Notes: generated by a model not told the origin, from the letters alone. A stretch of DNA of 39,638 nt from Succinivibrionaceae bacterium UBA3769 (GCA_002372325.1 DFFT01000028.1:1-39638), one strand, 5' to 3'; shown: positions 1 to 8,691, counted from the first letter of the stretch. Numbers and translations: made by a program.

Positions 1-58
1 AAACTAAATTAACCAACCACACCAGTCTCCGCCTCCTCCGCACATTTTCGGGGAAATC

Positions 59-1117
59 ATGAGCAAAAACAAACTTACCAACAGTCAGAAACGCAACGTG
101 GCCCGCCGGGTGGAAAAGCTCCATCAGAAACAGGAAATCCTGCCCGGAGAATTACAGGGAGATCTGGGCCCCGTAACCCGAGGCACCGTCATAAGCCGCT
201 TCGGCAAAGCGGCGCTGGTGGAGGACAATGACTCCCGCAGCTCCTTCAAGGTCTATATCCGGAGAACCGTGGACAGCATTGTTACCGGGGATCAGGTGCT
301 CTACCGGCCGCCCCTGTCCTCCGGAGACGACGCCCGGGGACTAATCGAAACCGTCCTTCCCAGAACTTCGCTCCTTTCCCGCCCTGATTACTACGACGGC
401 CTGCGTCCGGTGGCCGCCAATCTTTCTCTTATAGTAACGGTATCAGCCAAACAGCCGGAGCTTTCCACCAATATTATCGACCGCTATGTGGCCGCAGCGG
501 AAAACTCGGGCATTCCCCCTCTTATTGTCATTAACAAGCATGACCTTTTTCAGGATGCCGAAAAGGCGGAACTGGACAGAATTCTGGGGGTCTACCGGGA
601 AATCGGCTACGAAACCCTGACGGTTTCCGCAGCGGCCGGAACCGGCATTCCCGCTCTTCGGGATCGTCTGTCCGGAGAAACCGCCATTCTGGCAGGACAA
701 TCCGGGGTGGGAAAATCATCCATTCTGAACGCCCTGATCCCGGATGCCCGGGCTGAAATCGGCAGCATCTCGGAAAACTCCAACCTGGGACAGCATACCA
801 CCACCGGCTCCCGGCTCTACCATCTGGAAAACGGCGGCATCATTATTGACACCCCGGGAGTGCGAGAATTCGGACTCTGGCATCTCTCCCGGGAGGAACT
901 GACAAAATGCTACCGGGACTTCGCCCCCTTTGCCGGCGCCTGCCGTTTCCGGGACTGCCAGCATAAAAACGATCCCGGCTGCGCGGTGCGGGAGGCGGTA
1001 AGCCAGGGGAAAATTGCCGGCTTCCGCTATGAAAACTACCATCGGATACTGGAATCCATGACAGAAAACATGCCTGATGCCTACCGGATTCCCGGAAAAA
1101 AGAACTCCCGCAAATAG
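59..1117 (+). CDS. rsgA: Ribosome small-subunit-dependent GTPase A (RsgA)
   Basis: Circularly permuted GTPase that acts late in 30S subunit maturation. The motif order shows the permutation: G4 NKHD (residues 159-162) comes before G1 GQSGVGKSS (213-221) and G3 DTPG (264-267). An OB-fold-like N-terminal region (about 40-110) precedes the GTPase domain. A C-terminal zinc-binding cluster follows, with Cys295, Cys300, His302 and Cys308. The 352-residue length is normal for gammaproteobacterial RsgA. The ATG at 59 has a GGGGAA ribosome-binding site a few bases upstream. psd follows in the same direction, as is common in gammaproteobacteria. Identification is secure from the motifs; function is taken from the family. 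Confidence 0.96.
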   Translation: MSKNKLTNSQKRNVARRVEKLHQKQEILPGELQGDLGPVTRGTVISRFGKAALVEDNDSRSSFKVYIRRTVDSIVTGDQVLYRPPLSSGDDARGLIETVLPRTSLLSRPDYYDGLRPVAANLSLIVTVSAKQPELSTNIIDRYVAAAENSGIPPLIVINKHDLFQDAEKAELDRILGVYREIGYETLTVSAAAGTGIPALRDRLSGETAILAGQSGVGKSSILNALIPDARAEIGSISENSNLGQHTTTGSRLYHLENGGIIIDTPGVREFGLWHLSREELTKCYRDFAPFAGACRFRDCQHKNDPGCAVREAVSQGKIAGFRYENYHRILESMTENMPDAYRIPGKKNSRK

Positions 1118-1138
1118 TCCGCAAAAGTAACTTTATGC

Positions 1139-1168
1139 CGTGACTTTTCAGTCGCCCACGTTTTTTTT
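1139..1168 (+). terminator. Weak possible terminator between rsgA and psd
   Basis: A short hairpin (GACT-TTTC-AGTC, possibly extended by outer CGTG/CACG pairing) is followed by a run of eight T at 1161-1168. The stem is imperfect, so it may only partly separate rsgA from psd. Confidence 0.3.
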
Positions 1169-1228
1169 CCGGCGGCAGCGATAGAATTACTCAAATTCAT
1201 TACCAAGGAGCACGCTTCTAAGGATCTT

Positions 1229-2638
1229 GTGACGACTATGATTAAAACGCTTAAAACACTGATACATCACCTGACTCCCAAGCAGTTTCTCACCCGCGCC
1301 GCCGGTTTTTTTGGGGAAAGGGAATGGGGGGAAGTAACCACATTTGTCATCGAAACCTTTATCAGCATTTACCATATCGATATGAAGGAAGCGTTAAAGG
1401 AAAACCCCGAAGACTACAAAACCTTTAACGAATTTTTCATAAGAGAGCTCAAGCCCGGGCTGAGGCCGCTCCCCAGGGGTCTTAACGCCATTGCCGCCCC
1501 CGTGGACGGCACCATTGCCGAGTATGGCTACATCACCTACGGCCGCCTTATTGCAGCCAAGGGCCAGGATTACTCCCTGAGAACCCTGCTGGGAGGCGAC
1601 GAACAGGTTTCCGCGCCCTTTGAAGACGGCAATTTCGAAACTATTTATCTGGCTCCTTCAAACTATCACCGCATTCACATGCCCATGGCCGGCACCCTGA
1701 GAAAGATTATCTACATTCCCGGCAAGTACTATTCCGTAAATCCGGACTATGTGGAAAGAATTGAAGGACTTTTTGCCAAAAACGAAAGAGCCGTGGCAAT
1801 CTTTGATACTGCAGCCGGCCCCATGGCTCTGGTATTTGTGGGAGCCACCATTGTCGGCAGCATCGGCATTACCGGAATCGGCATCATTTCTCCGAACAAG
1901 GAACGCAAAATCAAGGTTACCGAATTCCCCGCCGAAACCGCTCCGACCTATGCCAAGGGCGAGGAGATCGGATACTTCAAGCTGGGTTCCACCGTCATCA
2001 CCATTTTCGGGAAGAAGTCCGTAACTCTCTCTCCGGAGCAGAAGAGCGGATCCGCCGTGAAGATGGGAACCCTTATGGGGTATGCGGCCGGAAATGCCGC
2101 CGGCACCAAGTCCCCGGATTCAGAAACAGAAGAAGATAAACCGGCTGCTGAAGAGCCCGTTCAGGAGGAAGCTCCGGCTCCCGAAGAGCCTGCTCAGAAA
2201 GAAGCTCCGGCTCCAGAAGAGCCTGTTCAGGAAGATGCCCCGGCTTCCGAAGAGCACGTTCAGGAGGAAACTCCGGCTCCAGAAGAGCCTGCTCAGGAAG
2301 AAGCTCCGGCTTCCGAAGAGCACGTTCAGGAGGAAACTCCGGCTTCCGAGGATCCTGCTCAGGAAGAAGCTCCGGCTTCCGAAGAGCTCGTTCAGGAGAA
2401 AGCTCAGGCTCCTGAGGAATCTGTTCAGGATGATATTCTGATTTACGATGAGCCTGTCCAGGATGAAGCACCGGTGTCTGAAAAGTCTGTTCAGGAAGAA
2501 ACTCAGGTTTCCGAGGAACCGGCAGAGGATTCAGCATCCGGCGAAACGGCTCAGCCGCAAAAGAAAGCCAGCGCCGCATCCGGCCGTAAGGACACTGCCA
2601 AACGTTCTCGCAAAAGCAAGAGCGGCAAAAGAAAATAG
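1229..2638 (+). CDS. psd: Phosphatidylserine decarboxylase proenzyme with long acidic repeat tail
   Basis: Converts phosphatidylserine to phosphatidylethanolamine at the inner membrane. Residues 1-285 match the bacterial Psd core: APVDGT around Asp93, the YHRIHMP segment (His147/His150), and the self-cleavage motif LGST at 252-255. Cleavage between Gly253 and Ser254 would create the pyruvoyl group. The enzyme is normally about 320 residues; this one has 469 because of a tail. Eleven 11-residue units (308-428, consensus near EEPVQEEAPAS) are followed by a Lys/Arg-rich end (about 443-469). After cleavage the tail would sit on the small pyruvoyl alpha chain. The start is GTG 1229 or ATG 1238; an AAGGA at 1220-1224 is slightly close for the first and far for the second. 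The core is certain; the role of the tail is unknown. Confidence 0.95.
   Translation: MTTMIKTLKTLIHHLTPKQFLTRAAGFFGEREWGEVTTFVIETFISIYHIDMKEALKENPEDYKTFNEFFIRELKPGLRPLPRGLNAIAAPVDGTIAEYGYITYGRLIAAKGQDYSLRTLLGGDEQVSAPFEDGNFETIYLAPSNYHRIHMPMAGTLRKIIYIPGKYYSVNPDYVERIEGLFAKNERAVAIFDTAAGPMALVFVGATIVGSIGITGIGIISPNKERKIKVTEFPAETAPTYAKGEEIGYFKLGSTVITIFGKKSVTLSPEQKSGSAVKMGTLMGYAAGNAAGTKSPDSETEEDKPAAEEPVQEEAPAPEEPAQKEAPAPEEPVQEDAPASEEHVQEETPAPEEPAQEEAPASEEHVQEETPASEDPAQEEAPASEELVQEKAQAPEESVQDDILIYDEPVQDEAPVSEKSVQEETQVSEEPAEDSASGETAQPQKKASAASGRKDTAKRSRKSKSGKRK
2150..2512 (+). repeat. Eleven tandem 33-bp coding units in the psd tail
   Basis: In-frame 33-bp units encode EEPVQEEAPAP-like 11-mers. Units 1-8 are very similar; units 9-11 are more diverged (for example EESVQDDILIY, EKSVQEETQVS). 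The pattern suggests expansion by slippage or unequal exchange under selection for acidic, Pro/Ala-rich composition. Confidence 0.9.
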
Positions 2639-2929
2639 CAGTTTTACCTACCTGTTAAGTCTGTACTTTGGGCGGTCTCAGGCCGCAATGGGGCTTTTCC
2701 GCATGTTCCAGGAAAGCCCTGTTTTTTTGGAGTCCGTTAATTCGCGGAACATCAGGCAGTTTTCCATCCGGGAAGTATTTCCCTTCCGTTCCTGACACCA
2801 TGCCAAAGCGAACTCCTTTTTCTGTTTTTTTTCAGAAAACAGACCTCTTTACTTACCGTCCTTTTCTGCCCGTGATCTAAAAATCATAAGTTCAAGCCCC
2901 ATAAACAAGAATTTTTATCATTTTTTTGA

Positions 2930-2938
2930 TATGATAAT
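2930..2938 (+). promoter_or_regulatory. Candidate -10 region of the frdABCD promoter
   Basis: Overlapping TATGAT (2930-2935) and GATAAT (2933-2938) -10-like hexamers lie in an AT-rich stretch 73-81 bp before frdA. No good -35 is seen, which fits an activator-dependent promoter. A TATCA-N6-TGATA inverted repeat (2916-2931) overlaps it and could be an operator. It does not match the full FNR consensus. The rest of the 2639-3010 interval (372 bp) holds no convincing gene. Confidence 0.35.
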
Positions 2939-2950
2939 CGGCAGTTTTAA

Positions 2951-2982
2951 CGACTCTTTTCCGGAGTCGCTTCTTTTTTTTT
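2951..2982 (+). terminator. Terminator-like hairpin in the frdA leader
   Basis: The stem CGACTC (2951-2956) / GAGTCG (2964-2969) with a 7-nt loop is followed by a T-rich run (2971-2982). It lies only 28 bp before the frdA start, too close for a promoter in between, so frd transcripts probably pass through it. It could be an attenuator or a leader stability/translation element. Alternatively it ends upstream transcription from psd. Confidence 0.55.
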
Positions 2983-3010
2983 AATTTTCTTTTTTATTCA
3001 GGAGAACACT

Positions 3011-4900
3011 GTGGACATAGTAAAGACCGATGTCGCCATTGTCGGTGCGGGCGGAACCGGTCTGCGTGCAGCCATCGCTGTGGCAGAACTGGATCCAACC
3101 GTAAAGATTGCCCTCATTTCCAAAGTTTATCCGATGCGTTCACACACGGTTGCAGCAGAAGGCGGCGCTGCAGGTGTGGTACGTGATGACGATTCCCTCC
3201 AGAAGCATTTTGAAGATACCGTTGCCGGCGGCGACTGGCTCTGCGAACAGGATGTAGTGGATTATTTTGTTGCCAACACCACCAAGGAGCTCTATCAGCT
3301 CGAGCACTGGGGCTGCCCCTGGAGCCGCAAGCCCAACGGTGAGGTAAACGTCAGACGTTTCGGCGGCATGAAGGTGCCTCGCACCTGGTTTGCTGCAGAC
3401 CGCAGCGGCTTCCATATGCTCCACACGCTGTTCCAGACCTCTGTTAAATATCCTTCCATTCAGCGCTTTGACGAACACTTTGTATTTGACCTTCTGGAAG
3501 AAGACGGCCAGATCAAGGGCGTGGTAACCTATGACATTCAGAACGGCGTTCCCAGAGTCATTATTGCCAAGTCCGTAATCATCGCCACCGGCGGCGCCGG
3601 ACGGGCCTACAGCTTCAACACCAACGGCGGCATTGTAACCGGCGACGGCATGGCTTTAGCCTACAGACACGGTGTCCCTCTCAGAGACATGGAATTCGTG
3701 CAGTACCATCCTACCGGCCTTCTGGGCTGCGGTCTGCTCATGACCGAGGGCTGCCGCGGCGAAGGCGGCATCCTGGTTAACAAGGAAGGCTACCGCTACC
3801 TCCAGGACTACGGTCTGGGACCGGAAACCCCTGTGGGACAGCCGAAGAACAAATACATGGAACTTGGTCCCCGCGACAAGGTTTCTCAGGCCTTCTGGAA
3901 CGAACAGAAGAAGGGCCGCACCATCAAGATGCCGCTGGGCGATGCTGTTTACCTGGATATGAGACATCTGGGCGCTGCCTACCTCGAAGAACGTCTCCCG
4001 CTCATCTGCGAGCTGGCCAAGGCCTATGCCGGCGTTGACCCTGCCAAGGATCCGGTACCGGTACGTCCTGTAGTGCACTACACCATGGGCGGTATCGAAA
4101 CCGATGGCAAGACTGCCACCAGAAAGCCCGGTCTCTACGCTGCAGGCGAATGCGCCTCCGTGGGCATTCACGGCGCTAACCGTCTCGGTTCCAACTCTCT
4201 CGTTGAAACCATCGTATTCGGCAAGGTCGCCGGCGAAGAAGCCGCCAAGTTTGCCAAGACCCAGGAATACGGCAACGAGGAATATCTCGTTAAGCAGGCT
4301 GATGAAGCCATTAAGAAGGTCGCTGAACTCTTTAACGGCAACGGCACCGAATCCGTATCCAAGATCCGCCACGAAATGGGCGATTCCATGGAAGAGGGCG
4401 TGGGCATCTACCGCGAAGAGGAGTCCATGCAGAAGACCATTGATGTGCTTAACGGACTTAAGGAACGTTATCGCAACATCAAGATCAAGGACACTGCCGG
4501 ACGCGTGTTCAACACTGAATTCCTGAATGCCATTGAGCTGGGATACACTCTTCAGGTTGCAGAGTGCATGGCTCATTCTGCCATCAACAGAAAGGAATCC
4601 CGCGGTTCTCACCAGCGTCTTGACGGCCCGGACGGAGCTTACAAGCAGCGTGACGACGAGCACTTCCTCAAGCACACTCTGGCCTTCATCAATGAAGACG
4701 GCGTCGCCTCTCCCAGAATCGAGTACAGCGATGTGAAGATTACCCGTTTCCAGCCTGCCAAGCGTGTTTACGGCGCTGAAGCAGAGGCTGCTGAAAAGAA
4801 CAAGGCTCAGGCTGCCCAGGAACAGACCCAGGCTCAGGAACAGCCTCAGGCTCCCGCAGCAGACGCCCCTCAGGCCGCCACCACTCAGGAGGAGAAATAA
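3011..4900 (+). CDS. frdA: Fumarate reductase flavoprotein subunit
   Basis: Catalytic subunit of quinol:fumarate reductase, reducing fumarate to succinate on the cytoplasmic face of the membrane. Visible are the N-terminal FAD-binding GAGGTGLRAA (about 12-21), the MRSHT motif with His45 for covalent FAD attachment, the HPTGL active-site region, and C-terminal conserved segments. The usual length is about 600; the extra 30 or so residues are a Gln/Ala-rich tail (about residues 594-629). The start is GTG 3011 with AGGAG at 3000-3004, six bases upstream. The stop overlaps the frdB start (TAATG), implying translational coupling. Together with frdBCD it forms the full four-subunit E. coli-type complex, so fumarate reductase rather than succinate dehydrogenase is the better call. 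Confidence 0.97.
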   Translation: MDIVKTDVAIVGAGGTGLRAAIAVAELDPTVKIALISKVYPMRSHTVAAEGGAAGVVRDDDSLQKHFEDTVAGGDWLCEQDVVDYFVANTTKELYQLEHWGCPWSRKPNGEVNVRRFGGMKVPRTWFAADRSGFHMLHTLFQTSVKYPSIQRFDEHFVFDLLEEDGQIKGVVTYDIQNGVPRVIIAKSVIIATGGAGRAYSFNTNGGIVTGDGMALAYRHGVPLRDMEFVQYHPTGLLGCGLLMTEGCRGEGGILVNKEGYRYLQDYGLGPETPVGQPKNKYMELGPRDKVSQAFWNEQKKGRTIKMPLGDAVYLDMRHLGAAYLEERLPLICELAKAYAGVDPAKDPVPVRPVVHYTMGGIETDGKTATRKPGLYAAGECASVGIHGANRLGSNSLVETIVFGKVAGEEAAKFAKTQEYGNEEYLVKQADEAIKKVAELFNGNGTESVSKIRHEMGDSMEEGVGIYREEESMQKTIDVLNGLKERYRNIKIKDTAGRVFNTEFLNAIELGYTLQVAECMAHSAINRKESRGSHQRLDGPDGAYKQRDDEHFLKHTLAFINEDGVASPRIEYSDVKITRFQPAKRVYGAEAEAAEKNKAQAAQEQTQAQEQPQAPAADAPQAATTQEEK

Positions 4901-5646
4901 TGGCTGAGAAGACTATGAAGATTTCTGTTTTACGGTATCGCCCTGAAACAGATTCCGAACCGCATTTTCAGGATTTCGATGTCCCTTTCCATCATGAGAC
5001 TTCGCTTCTGGAAGCCCTGAACTACATCAAGGACTTTCTGGCTCCGGATCTCAGTTTCCGCTGGTCCTGCCGCATGGCAGTCTGCGGATCCTGCGGCATG
5101 ATGATCAACGGGGTTCCGGGACTGGCCTGCCAGACCTTCCTCCGGGACTACGACGAGACCCAGACTATGAAGATTGAGCCTCTGGCTAACTTCCCCATCG
5201 AGCGCGATCTCGTAGTTGACATCTCTGACATGATCGAAAAGATTGAACGCATCAAGCCTTACATCATCCCCTCAGAGAAGGATGCCCATAAGCCTCTTAC
5301 CGAGAGCTATATCCAGACTCCGCAGCAGATGGAGAAATACCGCCAGTTCGCCATGTGCATCAACTGCGGCTGCTGCTATGCCGCCTGCCCCCAGTACGGG
5401 ATCAATCAGGAATTCATCGGCCCGGCCGCCCTTACTTTGGCATACCGCTATAATACCGATAGCCGCGATGCCGGAAAGAAGGAGCGTCTTATGCAAATGA
5501 GCGCCGAGGAGGGTGTCTGGAGCTGCAGCTTTGTGGGAGCCTGCTCTCAGGTATGTCCTAAAGGCGTGGATCCGGCCTCAGCCATTCAGCTGGGCAAGAA
5601 GGCCAGCGCCATCGACTACGTAATCAAAATGTTTAAGCCGGAGTAA
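4900..5646 (+). CDS. frdB: Fumarate reductase iron-sulfur subunit
   Basis: Carries electrons from the membrane anchor to FrdA. The N-terminal plant-type ferredoxin domain has [2Fe-2S] ligands Cys57, Cys62, Cys65 and Cys77. The C-terminal domain has Cys153, Cys156, Cys159 and Cys163, then Cys209, Cys215 and Cys219, the pattern for one [4Fe-4S] and one [3Fe-4S] cluster. The 248-residue length is close to the family's usual 244. The ATG shares its first base with the frdA stop codon. The gene sits second in the operon and ends five bases before frdC, so the four subunits should be made together. Confidence 0.97.
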   Translation: MAEKTMKISVLRYRPETDSEPHFQDFDVPFHHETSLLEALNYIKDFLAPDLSFRWSCRMAVCGSCGMMINGVPGLACQTFLRDYDETQTMKIEPLANFPIERDLVVDISDMIEKIERIKPYIIPSEKDAHKPLTESYIQTPQQMEKYRQFAMCINCGCCYAACPQYGINQEFIGPAALTLAYRYNTDSRDAGKKERLMQMSAEEGVWSCSFVGACSQVCPKGVDPASAIQLGKKASAIDYVIKMFKPE

Positions 5647-5651
5647 CTGAG

Positions 5652-6077
5652 ATGGATAACAATGTAAAATCCTACCGTAAACCGTACCACCGTCCGGTTA
5701 AAAGAACCTGGTGGATGGGCTGGGGCTTCTATAAGGCATACATGCTGCGTGAAGCGACCGCTTTCCTGGTTGTATTTGTTGCTCTGGAGCTTATAGTGCT
5801 CACCGCGCTTCCCTTCTTCTGGATCAAGAACGCCAATGATGCCGTCACGGCGGTGCTGGGCAATCCCATTGCCCTGCTGCTGAACCTGGTGGCTCTGGTG
5901 GCAGCCTGCTACCACGCTTACACCTGGTATAAGCTGATGCCTAAGGCCACACGGTTTTTCTTCACCAACAAACCTGACGACACCAGAATTATCCCTGATA
6001 AATATTACATATCAGCTTTATGGGGTTGTACCGCTTTCGCATCGCTGGTGATCATCCTGTTCTTTACCTTGGCTTAA
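5652..6077 (+). CDS. frdC: Fumarate reductase membrane anchor subunit C
   Basis: Hydrophobic anchor that, with FrdD, holds FrdAB at the inner membrane and takes part in menaquinol binding. The 141-residue protein begins with a basic stretch and a KRTWWMGWGFYKAYMLREAT segment typical of FrdC, followed by three predicted membrane helices (roughly 32-54, 71-91 and 116-139). The family's usual length is about 130. It starts five bases after frdB and is followed by frdD eleven bases after its stop. The call is firm from sequence pattern and operon position. Confidence 0.94.
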   Translation: MDNNVKSYRKPYHRPVKRTWWMGWGFYKAYMLREATAFLVVFVALELIVLTALPFFWIKNANDAVTAVLGNPIALLLNLVALVAACYHAYTWYKLMPKATRFFFTNKPDDTRIIPDKYYISALWGCTAFASLVIILFFTLA

Positions 6078-6088
6078 GGAGATATTAA

Positions 6089-6463
6089 ATGGAAAAGATT
6101 CGTCGCTCTGATGAGCCGGTATACTGGGGCCTTTTCGGCGCCGGCGGCATGGTTGTGGGCATGGCTCTTCCTGCCCTGCTGATTCTTATGCTGCTTCGCG
6201 GGCTGGGAGTTAACTGCTTCCATTACTTCGATGTTATCGCTAACCCGCTGGGAGCTCTGATTGTATTCGGAATCATCGCCGGCTGCCTCTGGCATGGACT
6301 GCACCGTATCTACCACAGTCTCCATGACGTTCTGATCAAGCCCACTCCGCTGCATCACTATGTGCTGTACTGGGGAGCTTTGGTGCTGACAGTGCTGGCC
6401 GGGGTGCTGGTATTCGGCTACTGCATGATTAGGCACGGTATTCTCAACCTGAGCTTTGCATAA
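6089..6463 (+). CDS. frdD: Fumarate reductase membrane anchor subunit D
   Basis: Second membrane anchor of fumarate reductase. The 124-residue protein starts MEKIRRSDEPVYWGLFGAGG, which closely resembles E. coli FrdD, and has three hydrophobic helices (about 16-38, 58-78 and 95-117). An AAGGAG sits just upstream of the ATG. It is the last gene of the operon; a strong intrinsic terminator starts 32 bases after its stop. The usual length is about 119 residues, so it is complete. Confidence 0.94.
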   Translation: MEKIRRSDEPVYWGLFGAGGMVVGMALPALLILMLLRGLGVNCFHYFDVIANPLGALIVFGIIAGCLWHGLHRIYHSLHDVLIKPTPLHHYVLYWGALVLTVLAGVLVFGYCMIRHGILNLSFA

Positions 6464-6495
6464 CAGTTTGCTACCTTAAATTAAGCATTAACAAG

Positions 6496-6519
6496 ACCTC
6501 CCTCCGGGGAGGTTTTTTT
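6496..6519 (+). terminator. Intrinsic terminator of frdABCD
   Basis: A perfect 7-bp stem, ACCTCCC (6496-6502) / GGGAGGT (6507-6513), with a TCCG loop, runs directly into seven T. Confidence 0.9.
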
Positions 6520-6597
6520 ATTGCCGCCATTATTCCGGCTTTTACCCCGGCTTCCCCGCATTTTCCCTTTAATGCGCCCCGTTAATGTGCTATTCTT

Positions 6598-6630
6598 AAG
6601 GCATTTTTAAGGTATTTTTAAGGTATTTTT
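6598..6630 (+). repeat. Three 11-bp direct repeats upstream of ettA
   Basis: AAGGCATTTTT, AAGGTATTTTT, AAGGTATTTTT lie head to tail, ending 20 bp before the ettA start. The 11-bp period is close to one DNA helical turn, so the A/T-rich parts face the same side. It could be a regulator site or an UP-like/U-rich leader element; it could also be simple slippage. Confidence 0.7.
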
Positions 6631-6650
6631 TTCTTTTGCGCAGGACTGAC

Positions 6651-8315
6651 ATGGCACAGTTTATTTACACCATGAACCGGGTGGGCAAGCTCGTTCCCCC
6701 GAAGAAATTCATTCTGAAAAATATTTCCCTGTCGTTTTTCCCCGGAGCCAAAATCGGCGTGCTGGGTCTTAACGGCGCCGGAAAATCCACTCTCTTGAAG
6801 ATCATGGCCGGCATTGATACCGAGATTGAAGGCGAGGCCAGACCGCAGCCGGGTATTAAGATCGGCTATCTTCCGCAGGAACCGGTGCTGGATCCGGAAA
6901 AAACCGTCCGCGAAACCGTGGAAGAGGCTTTGGGACAGGTAGCTCAGGCTCTTAAAAGGCTGGACGAAATCTATGCCGCCTATGCCGAACCCGATGCCGA
7001 CTTTGACGCTCTGGCCAAGGAGCAGGCCGATCTGGAGGCTATTATTCAGGCCGGAGACGGACACAATATGGACAATCAGATCGACAAGGCCGCCGATGCC
7101 CTGAGACTCCCTGACGGCGATACCCAAATCAAGGTGCTTTCCGGCGGCGAACGGCGCCGGGTAGCCCTGTGCCGGCTCCTTCTGGAACAGCCGGATATGC
7201 TGCTTCTGGACGAACCCACCAACCATCTGGATGCCGAGTCCATTGCCTGGCTGGAGGATTTTCTGCATCAGTATCCCGGCACCGTGGTAGCGGTAACCCA
7301 TGACCGTTACTTCCTGGACAATGTGGCCGGCTGGATATTGGAACTGGATCGCGGCGAGGGCATTCCCTGGCAGGGTAACTATTCCTCCTGGCTGGAACAG
7401 AAGGAAAACCGCCTGAAGCAGGAGGAAAGCCAGGAATCCGCCCGGCAGAAATCCATTGCCCGGGAACTGGAATGGGTAAAGCAAAGTCCCAAGGGCCGTC
7501 ATGCCAAATCCAAGGCCCGTCTGGCCCGGTTTGAAGAACTGAACAGCGCCGAATACCAGAAACGCAATGAAACCAACGAGCTCTTTATTCCGCCCGGGGA
7601 AAGACTGGGAGACAAGGTGCTGGAGGTTACCGGCATCACCAAGAGCTACGGCGGCCGCACCCTCATTGACAACCTGTCGTTCTCCATACCCAAGGGAGCC
7701 ATTGTGGGCATTATCGGACCTAACGGCGCCGGCAAATCCACCCTGTTTAAGATGATCACCGGACAGGAACAGCCTGACTCCGGCACCATCGAACTGGGCA
7801 GCACCGTGAAGCTGGCATACGTTGAGCAGTTCCGCGACAAGATGGATAACTCCAAGACCGTATTCGAAGAAATATCCAACGGTCAGGACATCCTGAAGGT
7901 CGGCAGCTATGAAATCCCCGCCCGTTCCTATATCGGCCGCTTTAACTTCAAGGGCACCGATCAGCAGAAGAGAGTGGGCGATCTCTCCGGCGGCGAAAGA
8001 GGCCGGCTCCAGCTGGCCAAGCTCCTCCAGGTAGGCGGCAACCTCCTGCTTCTGGACGAGCCCACTAATGATCTGGACGTGGAAACCCTGCGGGCGCTGG
8101 AAACCGCCCTTCTGGAATTCCCGGGATCCGCCATGGTTATTTCCCATGACCGCTGGTTCCTGGACCGTATCGCCACCCACATCATCGACTATCAGGATGA
8201 CGGCAAGGTGACCTTCTATGCCGGGAACTTCACCGAGTACGAGGAATGGAAGGTTAAGACCTACGGCGCTGATTCCATTAAGCCCCATCGGCGCAAGTTC
8301 AGAAACGTGGTCTGA
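6651..8315 (+). CDS. ettA: Energy-dependent translational throttle protein EttA (ABC-F)
   Basis: Soluble ABC-F ATPase that binds the ribosomal E site and gates early elongation according to ATP/ADP ratio. There are two ABC domains: Walker A GLNGAGKST (about 39-47) with LSGGERRR signature, and Walker A GPNGAGKST (about 350) with LSGGERGR. The long linker between them is typical of the family. The start was set at ATG 6651 because the protein then begins MAQFIYTMNRVGK, matching known EttA N-termini, and AGGA lies five bases upstream; an in-frame TTG at 6636 is less likely. Resulting length is 554 residues versus 555 in E. coli. Confidence 0.95.
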   Translation: MAQFIYTMNRVGKLVPPKKFILKNISLSFFPGAKIGVLGLNGAGKSTLLKIMAGIDTEIEGEARPQPGIKIGYLPQEPVLDPEKTVRETVEEALGQVAQALKRLDEIYAAYAEPDADFDALAKEQADLEAIIQAGDGHNMDNQIDKAADALRLPDGDTQIKVLSGGERRRVALCRLLLEQPDMLLLDEPTNHLDAESIAWLEDFLHQYPGTVVAVTHDRYFLDNVAGWILELDRGEGIPWQGNYSSWLEQKENRLKQEESQESARQKSIARELEWVKQSPKGRHAKSKARLARFEELNSAEYQKRNETNELFIPPGERLGDKVLEVTGITKSYGGRTLIDNLSFSIPKGAIVGIIGPNGAGKSTLFKMITGQEQPDSGTIELGSTVKLAYVEQFRDKMDNSKTVFEEISNGQDILKVGSYEIPARSYIGRFNFKGTDQQKRVGDLSGGERGRLQLAKLLQVGGNLLLLDEPTNDLDVETLRALETALLEFPGSAMVISHDRWFLDRIATHIIDYQDDGKVTFYAGNFTEYEEWKVKTYGADSIKPHRRKFRNVV

Positions 8316-8410
8316 TAGCAGGTCTGGGGATACCCGCAGTTCAGAGGAAGCTTGATTCCCTGAAGAGCGGGGTTTCAGAAAGACAGATTCCGAAAAGGAA
8401 GACTAGTGAA

Positions 8411-8442
8411 AAAGGGAGACAGCGAAAGCGTCTCCCTTTTTT
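8411..8442 (+). terminator. Intrinsic terminator after ettA
   Basis: A 10-bp stem AAAGGGAGAC (8411-8420) / GTCTCCCTTT (8430-8439), with an inner GC-GAAA-GC GNRA-type cap, runs into six T. It sits about 100 bp after the ettA stop and may work on both strands. Confidence 0.85.
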
Positions 8443-8484
8443 ATGGTGAAGCCGCAGTGCGGATAACCGCTTTGAGGCATATCT

Positions 8485-8663
8485 GGTGAGAGGGATCTTG
8501 AAATCAGAAATGCCGTTCACAGTATAATGGAAGGAGTTGCTGAGGCATTTCATTCGCGTTATATGAAAATTAAACCGAGGACAAACTTGGTATTGTGAAA
8601 AGCATAAAAGCTTTCTCAGAATCACATAATATCAATTTCAGCAATCTCGAAAAAATGGTTTGA
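8485..8663 (+). pseudogene. Possible C-terminal remnant of an unrecognised gene
   Basis: Two frames read as plausible protein and can be joined by a single frameshift near 8591: GERDLEIRNAVHSIMEGVAE... then GIVKSIKAFSESHNINFSNL, ending at TGA 8661-8663. No start or full domain is present, and I do not recognise the family. It lies at the left edge of the accessory patch, which would suit an insertion-deletion scar. It may be chance. Confidence 0.3.
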
Positions 8664-8691
8664 GGTCAGCGACAGAGCGAAGGCGAAATAA

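Noticed and set aside
2668..2880. Plus-strand 70-codon frame between psd and frdA
   Set aside because: No ribosome site and no domain; it probably reflects non-coding leader sequence.
2927..2940. Possible FNR box TTGAT-N4 upstream of frdA
   Set aside because: Only the left half-site matches; the right half does not read ATCAA.
8341..8625. Minus-strand 94-codon frame after ettA
   Set aside because: It crosses the ettA terminator and the plus-strand remnant; composition is not protein-like.
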